A stretch of 21,912 bases of DNA from a virus: IMG/VR virus record IMGVR_UViG_3300025102_000334, positions 1 through 21,912 of that record; one strand, given 5' to 3'. Of the stretch, positions 14,792 through 21,912 are shown one piece after another. The notes below the pieces were generated by a model. That model was not told the origin of the DNA, searched no databases, and was given only the letters and a program-made list of their open reading frames with translations. The position numbers and the translations under genes were made by a program. Position 1 is the stretch's first letter, and every line of letters begins with the position of its first letter.

Positions 14792-16987
14792 ATGGGAATA
14801 CAGCCAGAAGAAGGTTACAACCCGCTAGGAAGAGTTGAAATATCTTTTGGCGCAGAAGGTTTAGATGTCGTTAGTCCAGTCTCAATATCAAAACCTGTTG
14901 CAAACCTTCTTAAATCCGCAGGGTGGAACCCAGAAGAGTTTAATAAAGTTACTTGGCCTATTGGTGCTGCTAATCATGGCCTGGCTCGATTTCTTATTGA
15001 CGGCAAAACAGCTAACGCAATAGCAGAAACGCTACAAGAAAACTTTATTACGGATGAAGATACTGGTTGGTATCGAAACGACGGAATAACAATAACATTT
15101 GATGGGTTGTTGTTTGACGGGATGCACATGCTTGCGCCTGTCCCGGTGTTGTCTCCGTCTACATATGCAGAAGACGTACAGTTTTACGTTTGCGACTTTG
15201 TGGATTACCGATATTGGTGGCAAAAACACACTATAGGATCACCGTATTTTGTTCCTACTGGAGACGGTGGCACTGAACGCAAAGAAAGTCAATTTCAATA
15301 CGGAATTAACATGCTTGAAGAAAGCATGGGACCAGGTGTTTTTCATCCAGAAACTATCTTTCAATCAAACGACACAAGTGACATACTTTGGAACCTCCCT
15401 AGGCTGCTTAACTTTATGCTTGGGTTGTACGATACAGACGAATTAGGATTTGATGGTCGTACTGAATTTTATTACTTACCAGTCGTAGACGCCTGGCGTT
15501 ACGATCAAAATTCAGATTCAAGTGCTTTTTCAACAGACGATCTTATTGACATAAGTGTTTCTGGAAGGCCATTTGGTGAGTTTTTAGATTCTATTCTTAC
15601 GTTGACAGGTCATGTGCTAATTGCATATCCAAGCGAATTTTGGGCTGGTGAGTTGTCAAGAAGGTATTGGATTTCGCCAATAGAAAACCAACAACCTTTG
15701 TTTGACGATGAAGAGTTTACAGAACAGTTTGAACACAGCATTGTTTCTGGCGGAATGTTGCCAACAGTTGTTCGTGGAGGGACTGAAGTAATTACAGACC
15801 CGACCCTGGATATGGCTCCAGCTTCTATTGCTGCATCTGTACCTGAATTTATTAACGTATTTTTCCGAAACGCATTTTATGGCGGTGCGCCAAGCGAATA
15901 CATTGAAGAAAACCCCGAACACAATCCGGCTTTGTCAGATTACCAAGTAGTCCAATCACTAGACGAAAGTTTGAACCTTCGTCCAGACATTTTTTGGAAG
16001 GGTAGACTTCATTCTGTTTACGCTACTTTACCAGCCGTTAAACAATACTCAAATGAAGAAACAAGTTGGACTAACGAAAACGCATGCGTTAATCAAGCAA
16101 ACCGAATTGGCCGAAGATTTTACGATAGATTTAGATGCGATCCAGTAAATGTAATTCTTACGGGCACGTTTGGAAATCTTAATGACTTAGTGCTTTGGCC
16201 TGGGGCGCAAGAAATTACTTGGTCAATCACGGGGCGGGGTCCAGTTACTAAGATTATAGGATCTTACAATCATCCTTTGTTTGGGATGATGCCAGACAAC
16301 AATCTAAGCTCTGGAAGTGTTACTTCTACTGCAACTACAAAAGTCGTTCATAGACCAGACGGAAGACTCAACATATCTTCTGCCCCTGTCGATGTTCGGC
16401 AAACTGTGTACCACGCAGTAATAACTGAAGTTAACCAATCAAGTGCTGCTCAAAGACCTTACTACAGTGCAGAAGCAGTTACAGACGCTCGAGTAGCAGT
16501 TGTAAACATTGCACCGAGAAGCGTCCACGATTCTGACAAGGTAGATATTAAGCCGTTGCAAGTTGGGGACTTCTGTATGATTGGGGTTTTGCCAAATACA
16601 GATGACGAGGGGATTGCTTCAAGAAACGTAGTGGTTAATCCAATTGCGCCAGGCATTAGAACTTTGAACGGAAACGGAAGTACGACCGTCATAAGTCAAA
16701 GATCAATGGTTCAGCCGCAGCAAAAATATCAAAATATAGATCCTGTATTCAATCCAAACGTGCCACAAGAAATAATTAGTTCGGCGGAAAAAGGCATAGA
16801 TATAACGAATGGTATGTTTGGTCAATTTACACCAGGTCAAATCTACAAAGTAGGAACTGGTGAAGATGAGTTATCATTGGTTTTGTATGTATGGGAATAC
16901 CCTTTGTATTCTGCATGCACAAGTGAACCGGGATTTCGCAGCGCCGGATTCTTTGGCGACTATATTGCAACAATGGGTAGGTATTAA
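14792..16987 (+). CDS. Large virion protein, tail hub/tip candidate
   Basis: 731 residues, second large gene after the tape measure, where hub (Tal/gp27-type) proteins are encoded. The first part is strand-rich and aromatic (YVCDFVDYRYWWQK). A middle part contains LIDISVSGRPFGEFLDSILTLTG, a pattern like the small domain of hub proteins that begins 'D-I-S-x-x-G-x-x-x-x-E-x-L-x-x-I'. Further on are ANRIGRRFYDRFRCDPVNVILTG and LVLWPGAQEITWSI, which again recall hub beta-barrel domains. The C-terminal 180 residues look like a separate region (KVVHRPDGRLNISSAP onward). No lysozyme or peptidase motif is seen. A hub function is inference from position and pattern. Confidence 0.62.
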   Translation: MGIQPEEGYNPLGRVEISFGAEGLDVVSPVSISKPVANLLKSAGWNPEEFNKVTWPIGAANHGLARFLIDGKTANAIAETLQENFITDEDTGWYRNDGITITFDGLLFDGMHMLAPVPVLSPSTYAEDVQFYVCDFVDYRYWWQKHTIGSPYFVPTGDGGTERKESQFQYGINMLEESMGPGVFHPETIFQSNDTSDILWNLPRLLNFMLGLYDTDELGFDGRTEFYYLPVVDAWRYDQNSDSSAFSTDDLIDISVSGRPFGEFLDSILTLTGHVLIAYPSEFWAGELSRRYWISPIENQQPLFDDEEFTEQFEHSIVSGGMLPTVVRGGTEVITDPTLDMAPASIAASVPEFINVFFRNAFYGGAPSEYIEENPEHNPALSDYQVVQSLDESLNLRPDIFWKGRLHSVYATLPAVKQYSNEETSWTNENACVNQANRIGRRFYDRFRCDPVNVILTGTFGNLNDLVLWPGAQEITWSITGRGPVTKIIGSYNHPLFGMMPDNNLSSGSVTSTATTKVVHRPDGRLNISSAPVDVRQTVYHAVITEVNQSSAAQRPYYSAEAVTDARVAVVNIAPRSVHDSDKVDIKPLQVGDFCMIGVLPNTDDEGIASRNVVVNPIAPGIRTLNGNGSTTVISQRSMVQPQQKYQNIDPVFNPNVPQEIISSAEKGIDITNGMFGQFTPGQIYKVGTGEDELSLVLYVWEYPLYSACTSEPGFRSAGFFGDYIATMGRY

Positions 16988-17338
16988 ATGGCACTAGCTA
17001 CAGCAAACGCAAAAGGTTTGTACGAAGGTACGGATGAAATAACTCTAGTCCCATCGGAACCCAACGGGCTAAGTGTCGTTACGATGCTTCGAGTTGTAAA
17101 CACTGACACTACAACCATTATTCCTATACTAAGAATTTTGGACGAAAACAAACTTGGACTTGATGAAGAGTATTTGAAATTGATACCCGACATTACTTTG
17201 CAAACATCGGAGTATTTGGAGTATCAAGGCGTTGTTTGCGTTCTTAGTCCAGGCCAAAGCTTGGTAACAAAACTTACATCTTCTGTTTCTGCTAACGAAC
17301 CAGAGTGGACAGTAGTGTGGGCAAAGGAAACTTTCTAA
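16988..17338 (+). CDS. Small tail-tip-associated protein, unknown function
   Basis: 116 residues whose ATG follows the hub candidate's stop directly. It is beta-rich: strands SVVTMLRVVNTDTT, IIPILRILD, YLEYQGVVCVLSPGQSLVTKLTS and EWTVVWAKETF suggest a small beta-sandwich. Similar compact proteins of about 110 residues are common after the hub genes of siphoviruses and are thought to sit on the tail tip. No specific family is recognised. Confidence 0.62.
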   Translation: MALATANAKGLYEGTDEITLVPSEPNGLSVVTMLRVVNTDTTTIIPILRILDENKLGLDEEYLKLIPDITLQTSEYLEYQGVVCVLSPGQSLVTKLTSSVSANEPEWTVVWAKETF

Positions 17339-17967
17339 TGGGCGTTCAAGTATACGACAGTAGCGGAAGGCTAAAGACTAACTCTGTCACAACTATTGAC
17401 AGCAACCAGTTGGGCCACCCAGGCTTTAGGACCGATCAAACAACTGATGGTTTTTACCTTGGTTACACAACCACGGGTAACGACGCTGGGATTGCTCACA
17501 ATGCTGCAACTATGTATCAGCTCTGGTACATCCCGTACACGATTGCTATTGCCCAGTATGGGATCAATGGCGACGATGCTGGAAACACTGGCAGCTTGAA
17601 AATCGCCATGTACACAAACGTAAATGGTTTGCCGTCATCCAAAATAGCGGCAACTGAAGGGGCGATTACAGGAAACGGAACAGGCGATTCGTCTGTGGCG
17701 TTCGTGACAGCTCCTACCCTAACAGCAGGTTGGTATTGGATGGGGTCTCACATTGCATCTGGAGCAATCGACATTGAGCATTCGTACTCAGGCGCGGTAA
17801 ACAACAGCAAATCTTTCTATTCACAACCGCTTTCCACATTTAACGCCGACTTTGGTTGTTACCTGGAAACCAACTCAACTTCTGATCTTCCAACAAACGC
17901 AAATGCTAATAGCAAAATGTCCGCAGGTTACGTTCCTCGAATCGGAATAAGGTTTACTTCAGCATGA
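17338..17967 (+). CDS. Tail fibre/receptor-binding protein candidate
   Basis: 209 residues from the ATG overlapping the upstream stop (TAATG); a GTG at 17305 in the same frame lies inside the previous gene. It is rich in Gly, Thr, Ser and Asn, with strands such as TMYQLWYIPYTIAIAQYGI, SLKIAMYTNVNGLPSSKIA and LTAGWYWMGSHIASG. The 'sensor' pattern of a jelly-roll with 'G-x-L-K-I-A-M-Y' and 'L-x-A-G-x-Y-W' is frequent in phage tail surface and receptor-binding proteins. The stop overlaps the next start (ATGA). Receptor binding is inferred from the fold pattern and position. Confidence 0.6.
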   Translation: MGVQVYDSSGRLKTNSVTTIDSNQLGHPGFRTDQTTDGFYLGYTTTGNDAGIAHNAATMYQLWYIPYTIAIAQYGINGDDAGNTGSLKIAMYTNVNGLPSSKIAATEGAITGNGTGDSSVAFVTAPTLTAGWYWMGSHIASGAIDIEHSYSGAVNNSKSFYSQPLSTFNADFGCYLETNSTSDLPTNANANSKMSAGYVPRIGIRFTSA

Positions 17968-18311
17968 GCAATTACAAATCAACAATGAGGTGTAGCCAGG
18001 ATGGATCGGTCATCGAGATTATTGATGAGCGCGAGGTTGAAGCTGTCCGCACTTATCGTTTGTCTAGTATTCGTAAGCGAGCGGCCAGGCACATCGAAGA
18101 ATTTGTGCCAGAGTTCAAGCAACGGAACATTGCAATGGGCATTATCAAGGGGGAAGAAAAAACATCTCTCCTGGCAAAGATCAATTCAGTTCGAGATTAT
18201 TGCAATGGACTCGAGGAACAAATCAATGCGGTTGCCTGGGACGGAAAAGCGTCTTCCCGTGCGTCGGCATGTGACGAGATCGAATCCGTAGGTTGGAATT
18301 ATGAGGGTTAA
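17964..18311 (+). CDS. Small helical protein of unknown function in the tail-tip region
   Basis: 115 residues overlapping the fibre candidate by four bases. It has a short strand-like start (DGSVIEIIDEREVEAVRTYR), then long charged helices (SSIRKRAARHIEEFVP, LLAKINSVRDYCNGLEEQINAVAWDG) that may form a coiled coil. Sequence PEFKQRNIAMG resembles the 'P-x-x-K-Q-R-N' stretch seen in small proteins encoded beside tail fibres, some of them fibre chaperones; this is suggestive only. It is more GC-rich than its neighbours. Confidence 0.6.
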   Translation: MSNYKSTMRCSQDGSVIEIIDEREVEAVRTYRLSSIRKRAARHIEEFVPEFKQRNIAMGIIKGEEKTSLLAKINSVRDYCNGLEEQINAVAWDGKASSRASACDEIESVGWNYEG

Positions 18312-18314
18312 ACA

Positions 18315-19721
18315 ATGAAGGTGTGGCCGTATGATTACGACGAAGACTTTCAATTTAATGAACTTCGTGGAATAGAAGGCGATCCAGACACGAAGAAAAT
18401 CCTTACTCGTCTTAGAGTCGCAGACGGTACTTTTAGATATGTCATCAGAACAGACGATGAAGGAAACAGAACACTAACAACGGTATCTGAGTCTAATGAC
18501 TACGAATGCCCTGAGTGTTGCCCAGAAGACGATGGTGGAGGCGGCGGCGGCGGGGGTGCAGGATCGTGTAGCCCATGTTGGACGCCAAACAATTCAAACG
18601 GTTACACAGGGTTTAGCGGTTCATTTACAACACAATGTCAAAGAAACCCAGACGCTCACCTTCTAAATACATGCGCAAACTGTTGTAGTTATACATCTAC
18701 GTTTGACGATCCGTGTTGGGGTGGAGATTACGGATATTGCATTGGTTGTAGCGCGTGTTACTCTGACATAAATGGTTACGCTGACGCTTCAATATGTGGT
18801 CAAACATACGGGTTTAACAGCCCAAATTTGTTTTATCAAACAAAGCTTATTGTTGTAGGAAGTGAACCAGTATTTGAAGAAGGCGCTGGGTATTGCGCTA
18901 ATATGCAAGCGATTCTTGACGCAAATGCTTACGGGTCTTGTCAGTGGTATTCTGTTCCAACTGTTTCTATACATATGTCTGTATCTTGGAACGACAACAA
19001 CAATGATGATTACGAGCATTATGTAGGTTGCCCACCATTTGTAACATGCGAAGATTGTACTAAACAAAGTCCTAATCAAACTTGTCCCCCTTCTGGACTA
19101 TGCGTAGAGCTTACTGGAGAACAAAATTGTGGTGGGTGTAATGCTTGTTTTGGAACTGCATACCCAGGCGATGGGCAATGGGAAGCTACAACCAATGAAA
19201 ACGGAGTTGGTGGAGGTTGCTGGATTCTAAGTATGTGGGCTAGGGAAGATTGCACGGCAAGCAAATGTACAGAATGGTGGGCAAACAAAAGGCTTTGTTC
19301 TGAACAAACTAATTGTCAGGGAGGAATGCCAGACGATATTGAAGAAATGAGGCCAGGCGTAGATTGTGAATGCAACTGTTCAGCAGATTCACTTGGATAC
19401 GAACTGGGATATGGCTCTTGCTCACATTGTTCATCAGGATGCACGGCAAGAAGTGAAATGTATGGAGCAGCTTTGATTGTAAATACTGACCTTGAGGGTG
19501 CGTGTTCGCCGAAACCATACAACTTAAAAACCAAATGGGGTTGGGAAGGTGGTTGTGGTGACAATTGTGGCGGCGATGAAATGCCGTGTGGATATGGAAC
19601 TGAAGAAGGTTGTGTAGACGAAAACGGAGATCCACTGCCCTGGGCTAGTTGCGGGACGCCTTGTTTCTTTGGCTATTCTTACGAAGCTTATTGCAAGGCT
19701 ACATCGTTTAGTTTCATTTAG
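18315..19721 (+). CDS. Extremely cysteine-rich tail-region protein
   Basis: 468 residues with 43 cysteines (about 9%). The first 65 residues are ordinary (a small alpha/beta start with RLRVADGTFRYVIRTDDEG). Then follows CPECC, an eight-glycine tract, and a body with many CxxC pairs: CSPC, CANCC, CIGCSAC, CEDC, CGGCNAC, CECNC, CSHCSSGC, CGDNC, CGTPC. It is also rich in Tyr, Trp, Gly and Asn and has no signal peptide. The cysteines could be disulfides formed after release from the cell, giving a rigid extracellular spike or fibre, or could bind metals. Position after the tail tip genes suggests a virion surface protein. I do not recognise a family. Confidence 0.78.
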   Translation: MKVWPYDYDEDFQFNELRGIEGDPDTKKILTRLRVADGTFRYVIRTDDEGNRTLTTVSESNDYECPECCPEDDGGGGGGGGAGSCSPCWTPNNSNGYTGFSGSFTTQCQRNPDAHLLNTCANCCSYTSTFDDPCWGGDYGYCIGCSACYSDINGYADASICGQTYGFNSPNLFYQTKLIVVGSEPVFEEGAGYCANMQAILDANAYGSCQWYSVPTVSIHMSVSWNDNNNDDYEHYVGCPPFVTCEDCTKQSPNQTCPPSGLCVELTGEQNCGGCNACFGTAYPGDGQWEATTNENGVGGGCWILSMWAREDCTASKCTEWWANKRLCSEQTNCQGGMPDDIEEMRPGVDCECNCSADSLGYELGYGSCSHCSSGCTARSEMYGAALIVNTDLEGACSPKPYNLKTKWGWEGGCGDNCGGDEMPCGYGTEEGCVDENGDPLPWASCGTPCFFGYSYEAYCKATSFSFI

Positions 19722-19750
19722 TCTGAATTGTTAGGGAAGAACAACAAACT

Positions 19751-20401
19751 ATGTCCGTACCATTTAAATCTAATTTTACTGTTTGCGATGAAGTGGGCGG
19801 CGTAAATCAATGCGTCGAGCTGTTCTTTAATAGCAATTTGCAACTGCTTAATGTGTCTGAGCCATACGAAGCTAAAGAAGGAACAATTCCGGTTGTTCAT
19901 CCAGATGGTTATTTGGTTGAAGTAGTAAAAATGTCAGATATGACTGACGAGCAAATAGCTGCTTTGACTCATAATGGAAAACCAAATGATGAAGCAATGG
20001 AATTTCGACCCGAAAGCGATGCTTGGCATTTGCGAGATGCCTCAACAAACGAAAGCGGTTTAAATAAACTGTCTCAAGGACAAGACGAGCCAGGTTGCAC
20101 CGCATGCGAGCAACGCAAAAAAGAGTTGGAACTTCTAAACAATGACGTACAACACCAAAAAGCAACAAAGAAGAACCTTCTTAGTAGACTAGCTAAAGGC
20201 GTGCCAGGGCTGCTTAAATCTGAACTGGGCATTAACCAGGCGAGCTTAGAGGTGGTTGACAAACGGAAATCTATCTGTTTGAATTGCCCTGAAGGTATTT
20301 ACAACTTCGGAGTGTGTGACGAGGAGCGGGGTGGGTGTGGTTGTTTCTTGGCGTCCAAGGTAACAATAGAAGGTGAGTCTTGCCCGAAAGGTCATTGGTG
20401 A
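19751..20401 (+). CDS. Protein with C-terminal zinc-ribbon-like cysteine motif
   Basis: 216 residues; a GGGAAG site lies about a dozen bases before the ATG. The N-terminal 100 residues are strand-rich (FTVCDEVGG, CVELFFNSNLQLLNV, EGTIPVVHPDGYLVEVVKM). A CTAC pair at residues 116-119 precedes a charged helix. The C-terminus (176-216) has CLNC, then Cys189, CGC (196-198), FLASKVTIEG and CPKGHW, a pattern known from many phage and cyanophage proteins that end in CGCF...K...CP.G.W and are thought to bind zinc. Function is unknown. It lies directly after the cysteine-rich protein, so the two may act together. The stop overlaps an ATG in another frame that opens only 24 codons. Confidence 0.72.
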   Translation: MSVPFKSNFTVCDEVGGVNQCVELFFNSNLQLLNVSEPYEAKEGTIPVVHPDGYLVEVVKMSDMTDEQIAALTHNGKPNDEAMEFRPESDAWHLRDASTNESGLNKLSQGQDEPGCTACEQRKKELELLNNDVQHQKATKKNLLSRLAKGVPGLLKSELGINQASLEVVDKRKSICLNCPEGIYNFGVCDEERGGCGCFLASKVTIEGESCPKGHW

Positions 20402-20416
20402 TGCAGGGATACGCAG

Positions 20417-21235
20417 ATGCCAGATACAGCAAGATTCGCGGCCATATCGTGCGTTCACGTTGGCCCAGCTTCTAAAGAACGTCTCAGGTCGCTGGATTTC
20501 ATACTTAGCACCCTGACGGATGATCAGAAGCACAACGGACCATTACAATCATTTGTGATGTTGGGCGACCTGTTGGATGCCCAGGCGGCGTCGGTTCACC
20601 CAAGAGATGACAACATCGAGCATACCCTCGAGGACGAGTTTCGTGATGGAGCTGACTATCTTGAGGCGATTAGGCGAGAGCTTCCAAAAAACTGTGACCT
20701 TATCTGGTGCTTGGGTAATCACGATTCCAACATCCTGGTAGCGGACGCTAGGCGAATTCAATCTGATCTAAGGTCATTGTGTGACTGGAACGCCCATGCC
20801 GAGCATGGCAAGGTGTATCGCAAGTGGCGACAGGTTCCGTACCAGAAGCCATCTATCCATGATCGCAAGGGGTGCTATGAGCTTGGCCAGGCGGTGTTCT
20901 TTCACGGGTTTGATGCCGGTAGCAACTCTGACGAACTCGAGGGGCTTCAGGTTGCTTACGCCTTGGGTGGCAATGCCCACAGGTTGATGGTCAGGGGTCA
21001 CACCCACAGGCCGAAACACGTTACCCAGTGCAAGCGGAGTGCAAACGTGCTTCTTCCGTACTGGTACGCCAATGCAGGGACGGCGGGACCGATGGGCATG
21101 GAAGTCCCCTACATGCAGCGGAAAGATCAGAACCAATGGAACTGTGGCGTGGTTATTGGAGAAGCCAAGCTTGGACGAGTGGGGCGGATGAACGGGAAAT
21201 GCTGGAGTGCCAGGACGGTGATTCGTGACCAATGA
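20417..21235 (+). CDS. Calcineurin-like metallophosphoesterase with altered first metal motif
   Basis: 272 residues with AGGG 8 bases before the ATG. Four of five family motifs are clear: GDLLD (residues 50-54), GNHD (100-103), a lone His in FFHG (163) and GHTH (194-197). The first motif, normally D-x-H, reads C12-V13-H14 within ISCVHVG. Family members use two metal ions to cleave phosphoester bonds of nucleotides, nucleic acids or proteins; the substrate here is unknown. The gene starts a GC-rich stretch that contrasts with the AT-rich tail genes. It overlaps the next gene by 11 bases. A role in DNA metabolism or in countering host signalling are both possible. Confidence 0.85.
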   Translation: MPDTARFAAISCVHVGPASKERLRSLDFILSTLTDDQKHNGPLQSFVMLGDLLDAQAASVHPRDDNIEHTLEDEFRDGADYLEAIRRELPKNCDLIWCLGNHDSNILVADARRIQSDLRSLCDWNAHAEHGKVYRKWRQVPYQKPSIHDRKGCYELGQAVFFHGFDAGSNSDELEGLQVAYALGGNAHRLMVRGHTHRPKHVTQCKRSANVLLPYWYANAGTAGPMGMEVPYMQRKDQNQWNCGVVIGEAKLGRVGRMNGKCWSARTVIRDQ

Positions 21236-21506
21236 CAGGTTCAAAAGTAACGACTCATGCGACGATCCCAAATTGTTCAAGTGGCTTGACATCACCAGTC
21301 AATCAGAACCGTGGATGTCGCTGGATGATGCCTTGGAAATGAAGCCTGCTGTAATGATGTCGGTTGGCTGGATTGTCAAAGAAACCCCTGAATACATCAC
21401 GATTGCCAGCACCTACGACACGGACGAAGAGCTTGTTGGAGATGTGAACTGCATACCCCGCAAGACCATTATGGAAATCATCCCGGTGCGTCCGGTCAAC
21501 ATCTAG
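21225..21506 (+). CDS. Small conserved phage protein of unknown function
   Basis: 93 residues from a GTG with AGGA 9 bases upstream, overlapping the end of the phosphoesterase gene. The core pattern WLDITSQSEPWMSLDDALEM, then SVGWIVKETPEYITIAST, then GDVNCIPRKTIMEI, is one I recognise from small proteins in many unrelated phages (a 'x-V-G-W-x-x-x-E-T' strand, then 'x-x-N-x-I-P-x-x-x-I'), a compact beta-barrel-like layout. No function is known for them. It is probably expressed with its neighbours. Confidence 0.72.
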   Translation: MTNDRFKSNDSCDDPKLFKWLDITSQSEPWMSLDDALEMKPAVMMSVGWIVKETPEYITIASTYDTDEELVGDVNCIPRKTIMEIIPVRPVNI

Positions 21507-21525
21507 CCTTGCTCCAGGTGTAGCC

Positions 21526-21885
21526 ATGAAGAATGTCACGATTCGGGGCGGCAAGTCACACGAACGCGAATACGTCGAGAAGTCTGTGGCCTGGTGCATT
21601 AGACGCCTAGGGCTGAACACCCTGCACACCCTGAAGGTGGCTGTGGTCATCAAGCCGTTGGACGATTGTTGCGGCTGGTGCAGGCCGGTGGCCGACTCCA
21701 ACCGTGCCTTCCAGATCGTCGTAGCCAACAACCAGAGCCTCCGAAACTTCGTGATGACCGTGGTGCATGAGATGATCCATGTGAAACAGTACGCAAGGAA
21801 CGAGTGGCTGATTGACGGTGAGCCGGAGGCGTGGGGTAGCCAAGAGATCCTGACGGACGAACTGTGGCTTGCCGACGTGCTTTGA
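21526..21885 (+). CDS. Small zincin-like metallopeptidase
   Basis: 119 residues. The HExxH motif is HEMIH (His81, Glu82, His85) within a helix preceded by FVMTVV, and a glutamate in GEPEAWG (Glu99 or Glu101) can be the third zinc ligand, as in SprT-like and related phage zincins. The N-terminal half is an alpha/beta lead-in (HTLKVAVVIKPL), followed by CCGWC (48-52), a cysteine cluster that may bind a second metal or form a disulfide. Such single-domain proteins are found in phage accessory regions; targets are unknown. The ATG at 21526 has no strong ribosome site (GGTG some bases before). The remaining 27 bases to the window end hold no gene. Confidence 0.78.
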   Translation: MKNVTIRGGKSHEREYVEKSVAWCIRRLGLNTLHTLKVAVVIKPLDDCCGWCRPVADSNRAFQIVVANNQSLRNFVMTVVHEMIHVKQYARNEWLIDGEPEAWGSQEILTDELWLADVL

Positions 21886-21912
21886 TGGGCGCATAGATAA
21901 AGCCCCGTCTTA

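Noticed and set aside
20401-20475. 24-codon frame starting at the ATG overlapping the zinc-ribbon gene's stop
   Set aside because: It has no recognisable pattern, and the phosphoesterase start with its own ribosome site lies within it in another frame.
20774-21295. Minus-strand open frame of 173 codons
   Set aside because: It lies opposite the phosphoesterase gene, whose motifs are clear; this is a shadow frame.
1-21912. tRNA genes, CRISPR arrays, insertion sequences, attachment sites
   Set aside because: No cloverleaf with anticodon arm, no regularly spaced repeats with spacers, no transposase or inverted terminal repeats were seen.

Overview
The window is a stretch of a tailed double-stranded DNA phage (or prophage) genome. 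All 26 genes I can support lie on the plus strand, packed end to end. Six junctions use the TAATG stop/start overlap (2557, 8334, 9752, 11393, 11866, 17338) and two use ATGA (698, 17964). No gap exceeds about 100 bases. I see no tRNA, integrase, transposase, CRISPR array or minus-strand gene. The host cannot be named from the sequence.

Head module (1-8891). The gene order matches the Mu-type head module: the end of a gp29/DUF935-like portal, a MuF (gp30-like) minor head protein, a protease-plus-scaffold gene with a likely nested scaffold start (Mu I/Z style), a decoration protein, the major capsid protein, a gp36/DUF1320-like connector and a gpG-like virion morphogenesis/tail completion protein. 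Three less usual genes interrupt this order: a 619-residue acidic multi-module protein, a small one-helix membrane protein and an excisionase-type helix-turn-helix protein.

Tail module (8899-20401). This holds a tail tube-like protein, two tail-assembly chaperone genes joined by a lambda-type GGGAAAG -1 frameshift site, a jelly-roll-containing structural protein, a terminator-like protein, a short (307 aa) tape-measure candidate, two large distal tail/hub candidates and several small tip proteins. It ends with a protein containing 43 cysteines in 468 residues and a zinc-ribbon-like protein. No sheath gene is visible, so the tail is most likely short and non-contractile.

Right end (20417-21912). 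Base composition turns GC-rich. It encodes a calcineurin-like phosphoesterase with a non-canonical first metal motif, a small conserved phage protein and an HExxH zincin.

The most unusual feature is modularity within head-associated proteins. A CGAGE-x4-GFQPGNTC peptide, with identical Cys-x15-Cys spacing, opens an AT-rich accessory region in each of two neighbouring proteins. In the MuF protein that region is a 270-codon insert bounded by 15-bp direct repeats. In the other protein it precedes modules joined by five copies of an identical 16-bp linker sequence. Separately, an 11-of-12 identical peptide with mostly different codons links the scaffold/protease gene to the N-terminus of the major capsid protein, suggesting a shared maturation signal.
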